A DNA stretch of 52,641 nt. Origin: Microterricola pindariensis (GTDB lineage Bacteria > Actinomycetota > Actinomycetes > Actinomycetales > Microbacteriaceae). Below the pieces are notes generated by a model. That model was not told the origin of the DNA. It worked only from the letters and a program-made list of their open reading frames with translations, and made no database searches. The stretch's first letter is position 1, and each line of letters starts with the position of its first letter. Below are positions 31,835 to 41,637 of this stretch, in pieces. Made by a program: the position numbers and the translations under genes. The stretch lies in contig NZ_MPZN01000023.1 in the NCBI RefSeq assembly GCF_002936985.1, forward strand, positions 1-52,641, written 5' to 3'.

Positions 31835-33211
31835 GTGAGCGCGAACACCGGGCGGTCCGAGCAGCGGCCAGGCCAGAACTCCGGTTCCCGGGCGGCCGCA
31901 ACGGCGCCCGGTCTCTCCGGCGGCCCGCACCGCCCGGCCCGGTTGAGCCGCACGCACGGCTGGGTGCCGCTCACGATCCTGATCGTCAACCAGCTGCTCG
32001 CCGGCGTCGGCGTCGCCTCGGGGATCGCCGTCGGCGGGGTGCTGGCCCGCGAGCTCACTGGCGCCGTCACCCTTGCCGGGCTGGCGCAGACCGCCAGCGT
32101 GCTGGGGGCCGGCCTCGTCGCGATCCCGATGGCGCGCCTGGCCACCCGCGTCGGGCGGCACTGGGCCCTCGCCAGCGGCTACGCCCTCGCCGTCCTCGGC
32201 GCCGTGTTCGTGCTGGCCGCGGCGGCATCCGGCATCCTGCCGCTGCTCTTCCTCGGCCTCGGGGCGTTCGGGGCCGCCAGTGCCGCCGGCCTGCAGGCGC
32301 GCTTCGCCGCGACCGAGGTCGCCGCGCCCGGTTACGAGGCGCGCTCCATGTCGCTGGTGCTCTGGGCGACCACGATCGGCTCGGTCGCCGGCCCGAACCT
32401 CTCCACGATCGGCGCCCAGGTCGGCACCGCGCTCGGGGTGGAGCCGCTGGCCGGCCCCTTCCTCTTCTCGGCCGTGGCCTTCGCCGCTGCCTCCCTGCTC
32501 GCCGCCCTGCTGCTGCGCACCCCGCCGGCCGGGGCGCTGGCAGCGGATGCCGCCGAGCAAGGCCCCGCGGCATCCGCCGGCGATGCAGGCAACCCGCAGC
32601 AGTCGGCGCAGCCCGCACGGCCGGCCGTGCGCACGCTGGCCGCCCTCCGCATCGCCATGCGCCAGCCGCGCGCCGCCGTCGGCGTGCTCTCGATCGTCTG
32701 CTCGCACACCGTCATGGTGGGCGTCATGGTGATGACCCCGGTCAGCATGCACGAGCACGGCCTCTCGCTCGGCCTGCAATCGCTCGTGATCAGCATCCAC
32801 ATCTTCGGCATGTACGGGGCCAGCCCGCTGATGGGCTGGATGGCGGACCGCTGGGGCTCCGAACGAGTCATCGCCCTGGCCGTCGCCCTGTTCACGGTGG
32901 CCGCGCTCATCGGCATCACCGTGCCCTCCGACAACATGATCGCCGTGCCGATCGCGCTCGGCCTGCTCGGGCTCGGCTGGTCGGCCGGCATGATCGGCGG
33001 CTCGGCGCAGCTCACCCAGGCCGTCGACCGCGAGGTGCGCGTGCCGCTGCAGGGCGCGACGGATGCCGCCATGAACCTGGCCGCTGCGAGCTCGGCGGCG
33101 CTCTCCGGCGTGATCCTGGCCTGGGGCGGGTTCCCCGCCTTGAACGCCCTCGCCCTGCTCGTCCTGGTGCCGCTGGTGCTGTTCGCGCTGCGCGCCCGAC
33201 GCGTCGGCTGA
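31835..33211 (+). CDS. MFS transporter
   Basis: A 458-aa major-facilitator protein. A Ser/Ala/Pro-rich cytoplasmic N-terminus of about 45 residues precedes twelve hydrophobic helices. A central loop around residues 230-260 (AADAAEQGPAASAGDAGNPQQ) is low-complexity. Recognisable segments are PMARLATRVGRHWALASGYALAV (loop 2-3) and SPLMGWMADRWGSERVIALA (loop 8-9), the repeated facilitator signature. GTG 31835 has GAGGGGA upstream. The substrate is unknown. The neighbours, VanY upstream and secreted amidases downstream, give no clear hint. Confidence 0.85.
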   Translation: MSANTGRSEQRPGQNSGSRAAATAPGLSGGPHRPARLSRTHGWVPLTILIVNQLLAGVGVASGIAVGGVLARELTGAVTLAGLAQTASVLGAGLVAIPMARLATRVGRHWALASGYALAVLGAVFVLAAAASGILPLLFLGLGAFGAASAAGLQARFAATEVAAPGYEARSMSLVLWATTIGSVAGPNLSTIGAQVGTALGVEPLAGPFLFSAVAFAAASLLAALLLRTPPAGALAADAAEQGPAASAGDAGNPQQSAQPARPAVRTLAALRIAMRQPRAAVGVLSIVCSHTVMVGVMVMTPVSMHEHGLSLGLQSLVISIHIFGMYGASPLMGWMADRWGSERVIALAVALFTVAALIGITVPSDNMIAVPIALGLLGLGWSAGMIGGSAQLTQAVDREVRVPLQGATDAAMNLAAASSAALSGVILAWGGFPALNALALLVLVPLVLFALRARRVG

Positions 33212-33242
33212 GGCTCATTCCGGGGGACAAAACCGATCGATA

Positions 33243-33302
33243 CACCCCCCCTTTCGGGGGTGAGAAACCCTCATTTCTCACCTTCTGTGCAGCATCTGCA
33301 CA
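33243..33302 (+). promoter_or_regulatory. Structured leader with mutually exclusive hairpins
   Basis: Hairpin 1 pairs CACCCCC (33243-33249) with GGGGGTG (33256-33262). Hairpin 2 pairs GGTGAGAAA (33259-33267) with TTTCTCACC (33274-33282), so the two compete for 33259-33262. Hairpin 3 pairs TGTGCAG (33286-33292) with CTGCACA (33296-33302). All lie upstream of the secreted amidase at 33364. A switch or attenuator is possible, but I do not recognise a known riboswitch class. Confidence 0.4.
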
Positions 33303-33363
33303 GATCTCTGACATCTGGGCTTGTTCTGGTTGATGGTCCCCATTGGCTGATCAGAACGGATTT

Positions 33364-34542
33364 ATGCGTCACCGTATCCCCATGCTCCTCACTCTTCCCG
33401 GCCACCGCCGGAACCTCGCCGGCGGCGCTGCCGGCCTCGCGGCCGTCGCGTGCGGCCTCCTCGTCGTCGGCCTCGGAACGGCCCCCACCGGCGCCCAGAC
33501 CGCGAGTGCGGCGGATGCCTTTGCGAAGCCCGACACGACCCGGCGCGCGGCCCCGGCCAACACCGTGACGCCCATCCAGGAGCCCGTCAAGGTGCCCGTC
33601 GCGCTCGCCACGCCGGCCGTGGCATCCGGACCCGTCACCGGTGGCACCGTCGTCACCGTCGCCGGCGAGGAGCTGAACCAGGTCAGCGCAGTGCAGGTCG
33701 GCGGCGTGCCCGCCGTCGTCGTCGAAGCCACCCCGACCGCGCTCAGCTACCAGGTGCCCGTGGCCGCCGAGCTCGCCACCGGCACCGTCTCCGTCGAGCT
33801 CTTCGACGGCGCCGGCGCGGCCGTGCCCACCGCCGACCCCGTCGCCCTCGAGGCCGAGGCCGCAGCGCAGGCCGCCGAGAAGGACGCCGCGAAGAAGGCC
33901 GCCGCCGCGCAGGCCGCCGACCCCACCGTGCCCGTTGCCGCCCCCGCCGCCTTCGGCCGCCCCGCCGCCGAGTACGGCAGCGCCGAGCTGCGCTCCCTCG
34001 TGCTGAAGCCGGGCGTCGTCCTGCCCGCGCTCCCCGCCGCAGCGGCCGCCGCCCCCGCGCTGCTGAGCTTCGAGTACCTGCCCGACCCCCGCGTCACCGC
34101 GCAGACCGACTACGTGCTGCAGTACTGGGCCAACTACAACCCCGCGTACATCGCCATCAACGGCAACGACTGCGTGAACTTCACCAGCCAGGGCCTCCTC
34201 GCCCGCGGCTGGGAGATGGACGGCGAGTGGAACTACGGCGCAGCCGGCGGCTCCGCCACCTGGGTCAGCTCCACGGCGTTCCACAACTACATGGCCGCGC
34301 ACCCCGAGCGCGGAATCGCGCTGGGCGATGACCAGCGGGCATCCGTCAAGGTCGGCGACATCGCGCAGTTCGACTGGGACAACTCCGGCGACCGGGACCA
34401 CACCTCCACCGTCACCCGGGTCGACAAGACCGCGGACGGCGTCACCATCTACGTGGCCGGGCACAGCAAGGACTCCGACTACTGGAACGTCGACCAGGCC
34501 ATCGCCGGCGGCGGCTCCGTCTCGTACTGGAGCCTGAGCTAG
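33364..34542 (+). CDS. Secreted amidase-domain protein with IPT/TIG-like domain
   Basis: A 392-aa exported protein. The signal peptide has a long basic N-region (RHRIPMLLTLPGHRR) and a hydrophobic core around residues 20-42. Residues ~75-140 read like an IPT/TIG beta-domain (GPVTGGTVVTVAGEELNQVSAVQVGGVPA). An Ala/Lys-rich, probably helical linker follows, then an Amidase_6 domain from about residue 235. That domain carries Cys270 in NGNDCVNFTSQ and His346 in NSGDRDHTSTV, a papain-like pair as in NlpC/P60 enzymes. It probably acts on the cell wall. ATG 33364 is preferred over the in-frame TTG seven codons upstream. A paralogue follows at 34630. Confidence 0.82.
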   Translation: MRHRIPMLLTLPGHRRNLAGGAAGLAAVACGLLVVGLGTAPTGAQTASAADAFAKPDTTRRAAPANTVTPIQEPVKVPVALATPAVASGPVTGGTVVTVAGEELNQVSAVQVGGVPAVVVEATPTALSYQVPVAAELATGTVSVELFDGAGAAVPTADPVALEAEAAAQAAEKDAAKKAAAAQAADPTVPVAAPAAFGRPAAEYGSAELRSLVLKPGVVLPALPAAAAAAPALLSFEYLPDPRVTAQTDYVLQYWANYNPAYIAINGNDCVNFTSQGLLARGWEMDGEWNYGAAGGSATWVSSTAFHNYMAAHPERGIALGDDQRASVKVGDIAQFDWDNSGDRDHTSTVTRVDKTADGVTIYVAGHSKDSDYWNVDQAIAGGGSVSYWSLS

Positions 34543-34629
34543 GGACGCCGCCCGCGGAATCCGGTGTGCGCCGGGTGCCTTCCAAGAATCATGTGCTGAA
34601 CTAGAGCGCTCGACCTGAAGGAAGCTCAC

Positions 34630-35280
34630 ATGCCCCGTCCCCGCTGGTTCCTCCCCACCGCCCTGCTCGCGCTGCTCACCGGCACGATCGTCGCCGGGGT
34701 CGCGATCCTGCCCGGCCTCGGGGAGGCGGCCTCGGATGCCGGCTCCGCCAGGCTGCACTCGGCCGAGCCGTCGCAGGAGCGTGCCGACGGGGTCGACGCC
34801 GCGCCCGAGGTGCAGGCGCAGCTGGACTACGTGCACGCGCACTGGGACAGCTACAACACCGCCGAGTACGGCGTGCTCGACGACAACGACTGCGTGAACT
34901 TCACCAGCCAGTCGCTCGTCGAGCGCGGGTGGGAGATGGACGAGGAGTGGTGGACGGAGGGCACCGGGATGGACTTCGACTACACCCCGGCCTGGGTGAG
35001 CTCCACGGCATTCATGAACTACCTCGACGAATCCGGCCGGGCCACGGCGCTCAGCGACGAGCAGCGCTCAGAGGTCAAGCTCGGCGACGTCGCCCAGTTC
35101 GACTGGGACAACTCGGGCGACCGCGACCACACGGCCGTCGTGACCGCCATCGAGGGCTCCGGCGACGACATCCAGATCTTCTACGGCGGGCACACGGATG
35201 ACACCGACTTCCGCTCCGTCGACGAGGCGATCACCGAGATCCACCCCGGCGCCAGCGTCTACTACTGGAGCATTCCCTAG
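34630..35280 (+). CDS. Secreted amidase-domain protein, short paralogue
   Basis: A 216-aa exported protein. The signal peptide MPRPRWFLPTALLALLTGTI leads into a short linker and then an Amidase_6 domain from about residue 60. Cys88 lies in DDNDCVNFTSQ and His167 in NSGDRDHTAVV, with WVSSTAFMNYL and VYYWSIP at the end. These match the preceding gene nearly word for word, so the pair arose by duplication, but this copy lacks the IPT-like domain. The ribosome site GAAGGA lies 6-7 nt before ATG 34630. The 87-bp gap to the upstream gene may hold its own promoter. Confidence 0.85.
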   Translation: MPRPRWFLPTALLALLTGTIVAGVAILPGLGEAASDAGSARLHSAEPSQERADGVDAAPEVQAQLDYVHAHWDSYNTAEYGVLDDNDCVNFTSQSLVERGWEMDEEWWTEGTGMDFDYTPAWVSSTAFMNYLDESGRATALSDEQRSEVKLGDVAQFDWDNSGDRDHTAVVTAIEGSGDDIQIFYGGHTDDTDFRSVDEAITEIHPGASVYYWSIP

Positions 35281-35329
35281 CGCGAACGCCCGCTCCGGCG
35301 CCGGCCCGCCCCGGCATCCGCCTGCCCGC

Positions 35330-35413
35330 AGCCAGTCAGCGGATACGGCGCCAGCAGCCACCCGAAAAATCGTTTCAACACGTGATTTCGGGGCGCCCAT
35401 CCGCTGACCGGCT
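35330..35413. repeat. 84-bp dispersed palindromic element, copy B
   Basis: Terminal inverted repeats of 15 nt with one mismatch (35330-35344 and 35399-35413). The left part, the internal CCCGAAA and the right end match copy A at 24653-24736. It lies between convergent amidase and phosphoglucomutase genes and may double as a terminator. Confidence 0.65.
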
Positions 35414-35437
35414 ACACGCGCACGTGACGCGCGGCCG

Positions 35438-37063
<1,626 letters not shown>

Positions 37064-37069
37064 GGCTCC

Positions 37070-37075
37070 AGTCTG
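37070..37075 (-). promoter_or_regulatory. -10 box of a leaderless pgm transcript
   Basis: CAGACT on the minus strand, 6 nt before ATG 37063. Confidence 0.45.
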
Positions 37076-37166
37076 GCACCGAGCGGCGCTGCCGGCCACG
37101 CCCGATCCCGCCCGCAGCAGTCGCCTCGGGAGTGACGCGGGCCGCGCCCCCTGCCGCCCACCGCAT

Positions 37167-37172
37167 TAGGCT
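37167..37172 (+). promoter_or_regulatory. -10 box of a leaderless pheA transcript
   Basis: TAGGCT followed by 7 nt and ATG 37180, with no ribosome site. Confidence 0.55.
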
Positions 37173-37179
37173 GTGAGCC

Positions 37180-38136
37180 ATGCCTGCACTCCACACCCAG
37201 CCGACCGAGGTCAGTTACAGCTATCTGGGCCCGGCAGGCACCTTTACCGAGGCGGCGCTGAAGCAGGTTCCGGATGCCGCGGGCAAGACCTGGCACGCCG
37301 TGAACAATGTCGGAGAGGCGCTCGCCGACGTCGTCTCCGGGCGCAGCACCGCGGCGATGATCGCCATGGAGAACTCCGTCGAGGGCGGCGTCTCCGCCAC
37401 CCAGGACGCCCTGGCGAACATGCCCGGCCTGCGCATCATCGGCGAGTACCTGGTGCCGGTGCGCTTCGAGCTGGTCGCCCGGCCCGGCACCGCGCTGGCC
37501 GACGTGCGCACCATCAACGCGCACCCCGTCGCCTACGCCCAGTGCGGCACCTGGCTGAACCAGGCGCTGCCCGGCCACGGCCACATCCCGGCGTCCAGCA
37601 ACGTGGCCGCCGCCGCGACCCTGCTGCACGGCAGCCTCGCGGATGCCGCGATCGCCCCGATCGGCATCACCGAGCACTACCCGCTCGACGTGCTGGCCGA
37701 CAACATCGGCGACAACAACAACGCCGTCACCCGCTTCGTGCTGGTCAGCCGCAGCCGCGTCCTCCCCGCGCCCACCGGCGCCGACAAGACCAGCCTCATC
37801 GTCGAGCTGCCGGACGACGTCTCCGGCTCGCTGCTCGGCATGCTCGAGCAGTTCTCGACCCGCGGCGTGAACCTCAGCCTGATCGAATCCCGGCCGATCG
37901 GCGACGCCCTCGGCCGCTACCGCTTCATCATCGACGCCGACGGCCACATCAGCGACGAGCGGATGGCCGACGCGCTGCTCGGCCTGCGCCGGTTCAGCCC
38001 GAACGTGCTCTTCCTGGGCTCCTACCCGCGCGCGGACAAGCAGGCCATCGAGTTCACGTCCCGCTACGACGACGCGATCTTCGTCGAGGCCCGCCAGTGG
38101 CTGGCCGGGCTGCTCGACCCGACTGCGGAGGGTTAG
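37180..38136 (+). CDS. pheA: Prephenate dehydratase
   Basis: A 318-aa monofunctional PheA that converts prephenate to phenylpyruvate for phenylalanine synthesis. The dehydratase domain begins YSYLGPAGTFTEAALKQV and includes AMIAMENSVEGGVSATQDAL and the catalytic-threonine motif NNAVTRFVLVSR near residue 185. A C-terminal ACT domain follows from about residue 205 (TSLIVELPDDVSGSLLGMLEQF, then NLSLIESRPI), the phenylalanine feedback site. There is no chorismate mutase domain, the usual actinobacterial layout. Start ATG 37180 is leaderless. Confidence 0.94.
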   Translation: MPALHTQPTEVSYSYLGPAGTFTEAALKQVPDAAGKTWHAVNNVGEALADVVSGRSTAAMIAMENSVEGGVSATQDALANMPGLRIIGEYLVPVRFELVARPGTALADVRTINAHPVAYAQCGTWLNQALPGHGHIPASSNVAAAATLLHGSLADAAIAPIGITEHYPLDVLADNIGDNNNAVTRFVLVSRSRVLPAPTGADKTSLIVELPDDVSGSLLGMLEQFSTRGVNLSLIESRPIGDALGRYRFIIDADGHISDERMADALLGLRRFSPNVLFLGSYPRADKQAIEFTSRYDDAIFVEARQWLAGLLDPTAEG

Positions 38137-38144
38137 CCCGCCGG

Positions 38145-39164
38145 TTACTGCGCGCGCGGCACCCGCAACAGCAGCGCGCCGGCATCCGTCTTGAAGCCGA
38201 CGGCCGTCGCGACGCCGAACTCGTCGCCGTCGATCTCCAGCTCCTGCGCGCCGTCTTCGACGCGCAGCTCGATGGCCGTGCCGCGCAGGTAGACCATCTC
38301 GCTGCGCTTGTCGCCGCCGGTCAGGTCGAGGAACTGCCGGCCGACCGAGGTCTTGCGCAGCACCCGGTTCTCCCAGGCCACCCGGCGCCAGATCATCAGC
38401 CAGCCCCAGGCGTTCTTCGGCTGCAGCACGGCGACGTCGAGGAAGCCGTCGTCCAGCTCGGCATCCGGGATCAGCTCGATGTTGCCCGGCAGCATGCCGA
38501 GGTTGGCCACCAGCACGGTGGCGACCCGCACCCGGTGGGAGTGTCTGCCCTCCATGCGATAGTGCAGGTGGAAGGGCTTGGACATGGGCAGAATTCGCAG
38601 TCCCGCATCGATGTAGGCCAGCCAGCCGACGCGCTTCTTCAGCGCCGGGTCGGTGTTGGAGATCATCGCGGCGTCGATGCCCACCCCGCTCATCACGAGC
38701 GAGACGTGCTGCTCGGTGCTGGAGTCCGGCCGGGTCACGTCGACCAGCAGGGCGTCGATGGGCCGCTCGGCGCCGGTGAAGGCGATGTCGAGCGCGGCCG
38801 GAACGTCGTTCACGGGAATCTCGAGGTTGCGCGCGAGCAGGTTGCCGGTGCCGGCGGGCACGATGCCCATGGCGGTGCCGGTTCCGCGCATGCCCTCGGC
38901 CACCGAGCGCACCGTGCCGTCGCCGCCGGCGGCGATCACCAGCGGCAGCCGCATGGCCACAGCGCGCTCGGCCATGCTCCGGCCCGGGTCGTCGGCTTCG
39001 GTCTCCAGCCAGACGGATGCCGCCCAGCCGTGCCGTTTCTCGGCCTGGCGCACCGCCTTCTTCAGCTCGTCCACGCCGCTCTTGCTCGGGTTGAAGACGA
39101 TCGCGGCGCGCGGCTTGGCGGCGGCGACGGGAGCCGCGGCATCCGGACTACTCAGGGTGGGCAC
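38145..39164 (-). CDS. Diacylglycerol/lipid kinase family protein
   Basis: A 339-aa lipid kinase of the DagK/YegS group. It carries AAIVFNPSKSGVDELKKAV at about residue 19, the nucleotide-binding VIAAGGDGTVRSVAEGM, and GIVPAGTGNLLARNLEIPV. The C-terminal domain includes LVANLGMLPGNIELIPDAELDDGFLDVAVL and LEIDGDEFG. It probably phosphorylates diacylglycerol or a related lipid at the membrane face. GTG 39164 is preceded by TAGCTT on the minus strand with 6 nt between, hence leaderless. It converges with pheA (8 bp between stops) and is divergent from serS. Confidence 0.9.
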   Translation of the reverse strand: MPTLSSPDAAAPVAAAKPRAAIVFNPSKSGVDELKKAVRQAEKRHGWAASVWLETEADDPGRSMAERAVAMRLPLVIAAGGDGTVRSVAEGMRGTGTAMGIVPAGTGNLLARNLEIPVNDVPAALDIAFTGAERPIDALLVDVTRPDSSTEQHVSLVMSGVGIDAAMISNTDPALKKRVGWLAYIDAGLRILPMSKPFHLHYRMEGRHSHRVRVATVLVANLGMLPGNIELIPDAELDDGFLDVAVLQPKNAWGWLMIWRRVAWENRVLRKTSVGRQFLDLTGGDKRSEMVYLRGTAIELRVEDGAQELEIDGDEFGVATAVGFKTDAGALLLRVPRAQ

Positions 39165-39170
39165 GACACA

Positions 39171-39176
39171 AAGCTA
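39171..39176 (-). promoter_or_regulatory. -10 box of a leaderless lipid kinase transcript
   Basis: TAGCTT on the minus strand, 6 nt before GTG 39164. Confidence 0.45.
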
Positions 39177-39252
39177 CGGCATTGGGGCGCGCGGGCCCGG
39201 AGCTGGCGGGGCGCGCCCGCCCCGGCGCGGCACTGGCGGGTGAGGCGATTGG

Positions 39253-39258
39253 TAGACT
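39253..39258 (+). promoter_or_regulatory. -10 box of a leaderless serS transcript
   Basis: TAGACT followed by 6 nt and GTG 39265. Confidence 0.55.
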
Positions 39259-39264
39259 GACCCG

Positions 39265-40533
39265 GTGATTGATCCCGTACTGCTGCGCGAAAACCCCGAT
39301 CTCATCAAGGCCTCACAGGAGGCACGCGGTGATTCTGTCGAGCTGGTCGATGAGGCGCTCGCCGCCGATTCCGAGCGCCGCGCCGCAATCGCGCTGTTCG
39401 AGCAGCTCCGCAGCGAGCAGAACGTCTTCAGCAAGAAGGTCGGCCGCGCCGCTCCGGAGGAGAAGAAGGCGCTGCTCGCCGAGGTGCAGGAGCTCTCCGC
39501 GCGGGTCAAGGCCGCCAGCGCCGCCGCCGGCGAGGCCGAGGCGCGCTTCACCACGGCGATCCGCGCCATCGGCAACCCCATCATCGACGGCGTCCCGGCC
39601 GGCGGTGAGGACAACTTCGTCACGCTGCGCACCCACGGCGACACCCCGGCGTTCGACTTCGAGCCGCGCGACCACCTGGAGCTCGGCGAGCTGCTCGGCG
39701 CCATCGACATGGCCCGCGGGGCCAAGGTCAGCGGCGCCCGCTTCTACTTCCTCAAGGGCATCGGCGCCCGCCTCGAGATCGCGCTGATGAACATGGCGCT
39801 GGACCGGGCGCTCTCCGCCGGGTTCACCCCGCTCATCACGCCCACGCTGGTGCGCCCCGAGATCATGGACGGCACCGGGTTCCTCGGCGAGCACTCCGAC
39901 GAGATCTACTACCTGCCCGCCGACGACCTCTACCTGACCGGCACCAGCGAGGTCGCCCTCGCCGGCTACCACTCCGACGAGATCCTCGACCTGTCGGCCG
40001 AGCCGCTCCGTTACGCCGGCTGGTCCACCTGCTACCGCCGCGAGGCCGGCTCGGGCGGCAAGGACACCCGCGGCATCATCCGCGTGCACCAGTTCAACAA
40101 GCTGGAGATGTTCGCCTACGTGCTGCCCGAGAACGCCGAGGCCGAGCACGACCGCCTCGTCGCCCTGCAGGAGGACATGCTGCAGGCCCTCGGCCTCAGC
40201 TACCGCGTCATCGACGTCGCCGCCGGCGACCTCGGCTCCAGCGCGGCCCGCAAGTTCGACATCGAGGCCTGGGTTCCCACCCAGGGCGCCTACCGCGAGC
40301 TGACCAGCACGAGCAACTGCACCACCTACCAGGCGCGCCGCCTCGACATCCGCTACCGCACCGACTCGGGCAAGACCACCCCGGTCGCCACCCTGAACGG
40401 CACGCTGGCCACCACGCGCTGGATCGTCGCCATCCTCGAGACGCACCAGCAGGCCGACGGCTCGGTCATCGTCCCGGAGGCGCTGCGGCCCTACCTCGGC
40501 GGCCTCGAGAAGATGGAGCCGCTCCAGCGATGA
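39265..40533 (+). CDS. serS: Seryl-tRNA synthetase
   Basis: A 422-aa class II synthetase. Residues ~30-105 form the antiparallel coiled-coil arm that reads the long variable arm of tRNA-Ser. The catalytic core holds motif 2 ([21 protein letters not shown]), the serine-binding [11 protein letters not shown], and motif 3 near [37 protein letters not shown] is also diagnostic. GTG 39265 is leaderless. It overlaps the HAD hydrolase gene by 4 nt (ATGA), and a tRNA-Ser gene lies about 1 kb downstream. Confidence 0.96.
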   Translation: MIDPVLLRENPDLIKASQEARGDSVELVDEALAADSERRAAIALFEQLRSEQNVFSKKVGRAAPEEKKALLAEVQELSARVKAASAAAGEAEARFTTAIRAIGNPIIDGVPAGGEDNFVTLRTHGDTPAFDFEPRDHLELGELLGAIDMARGAKVSGARFYFLKGIGARLEIALMNMALDRALSAGFTPLITPTLVRPEIMDGTGFLGEHSDEIYYLPADDLYLTGTSEVALAGYHSDEILDLSAEPLRYAGWSTCYRREAGSGGKDTRGIIRVHQFNKLEMFAYVLPENAEAEHDRLVALQEDMLQALGLSYRVIDVAAGDLGSSAARKFDIEAWVPTQGAYRELTSTSNCTTYQARRLDIRYRTDSGKTTPVATLNGTLATTRWIVAILETHQQADGSVIVPEALRPYLGGLEKMEPLQR

Positions 40534-41342
40534 CTTCCCCCCGGTGGCTCGTTGCCCTCGACGTCGACGGAACGATTCTGCACGAAGACGAGACGCTGAC
40601 GGATGCCGTCCGCGACGCCATCGGGGCCACCCAGGCGGCCGGCCACGAGGTCACCCTCGCCACGGGGCGCAGCTGGGAGAGCTGCTGGCAGCTGATGGAG
40701 AAGATCGGCCTCACGCCGGAGTACGTGGTCTGCGCGAACGGCGCCCTGATCATGCAGCGCGACGCCGCCGCGCCGCACGGCTACCGCCGGGCGCACGTTG
40801 AGACCTTCGACCCGAAGCCCGTGCTCGACCGCATCCGCGACCACCTGCCGGAGGGCCGGTTCATGGTCGAGGATGCCGAGGGCTACCGCTTCTACACCGA
40901 CGGCATGCTCGACTGGAACCTCGAGAAGGCGCGCAAGGTCGAGTTCGACGAGCTGAGCGATTCGCCGGCGACCCGCGTCGTCGTGCTCTCGCCCGACCAC
41001 GACCTCGAGGAATTCCTCAGCATCGTCGCGGGCATGGGCCTGCACCAGGTGACCTACTCGGTGGGTTGGACGGCCTGGTTGGACATCGCGCCGGAGGGCG
41101 TGAACAAGGCCACCGCCCTGGAGCGGGTGCGCGAAGCGCTCGGCATCCCGCGCTCCCAGCTGCTGGTCGCCGGCGACGGGCGCAACGACATCGACATGTT
41201 CGAGTGGGCCAGGGCCGAGGGGCGGGCCGTCGCGATGGGCCAGGCGCCGGAGGAAGTCCGGGACGCCGCGAGTGAGGTCACCGGCAGCATCGAGGCCGAC
41301 GGCCTCGCCACCGTTCTGCAGGCGTTCGCCGCCGGAAACTGA
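40530..41342 (+). CDS. HAD-superfamily hydrolase, Cof/YidA type
   Basis: A 270-aa phosphatase of the Cof subfamily. Motif I is [15 protein letters not shown], motif II the Thr in LATGRSWES, and motif [28 protein letters not shown] type IIB cap lies between about residues 85 and 185. Members dephosphorylate sugar phosphates, FMN or similar small phosphates; the substrate is unknown. Its ATG overlaps the serS stop, so it is co-translated with serS. That pairing recurs in actinobacteria, without a known mechanistic link. Confidence 0.88.
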   Translation: MTSPRWLVALDVDGTILHEDETLTDAVRDAIGATQAAGHEVTLATGRSWESCWQLMEKIGLTPEYVVCANGALIMQRDAAAPHGYRRAHVETFDPKPVLDRIRDHLPEGRFMVEDAEGYRFYTDGMLDWNLEKARKVEFDELSDSPATRVVVLSPDHDLEEFLSIVAGMGLHQVTYSVGWTAWLDIAPEGVNKATALERVREALGIPRSQLLVAGDGRNDIDMFEWARAEGRAVAMGQAPEEVRDAASEVTGSIEADGLATVLQAFAAGN

Positions 41343-41452
41343 GCGCGCGCCGCTGCGCAGTTGCTGCGAAAAAGCCGGGAACTGGCGGTACAGGTGCCGG
41401 GATCCAGTGTGCGCGCAGGATCGACTGGCATCCTAGAAATCCTGCGTTCAGC

Positions 41453-41458
41453 TAGAAT
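41453..41458 (+). promoter_or_regulatory. Candidate -10 box for tRNA-Ser(TGA)
   Basis: TAGAAT, five of six matches to TATAAT, about 58 bp before the mature tRNA 5' end. No convincing -35 is visible at the expected spacing. Confidence 0.35.
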
Positions 41459-41516
41459 CGGGCCTTGTTCGTTTCTTTCAGTCGTCGTTCGCGAACGAGG
41501 ATGATGGAAGTGTTCG

Positions 41517-41601
41517 GGAGGGCTGTCCGAGCGGCCGATGGAGCCAGTCTTGAAAACTGGTGGGCAGAAATGTCTCGTGGGTTCGAATCCCACGCCCTCC
41601 G
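41517..41601 (+). tRNA. tRNA-Ser (anticodon TGA)
   Basis: Acceptor arms GGAGGGC (41517-41523) and GCCCTCC (41594-41600) pair fully, with discriminator G at 41601. The anticodon stem CCAGT/ACTGG encloses CTTGAAA, giving TGA. A long variable arm and the T-loop GTTCGAATC follow, as expected for a class II tRNA. CA after the discriminator is not a full encoded CCA. Confidence 0.95.
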
Positions 41602-41637
41602 CACTGTGTGCTTCGGGCACTTTATGAAGGGAAGTCA

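Noticed and set aside
33212-33363. c-di-AMP (ydaO-type) riboswitch before the amidase
   Set aside because: The genomic context fits, but the conserved purine-rich blocks and two-fold architecture of that class are not visible; only generic hairpins are.
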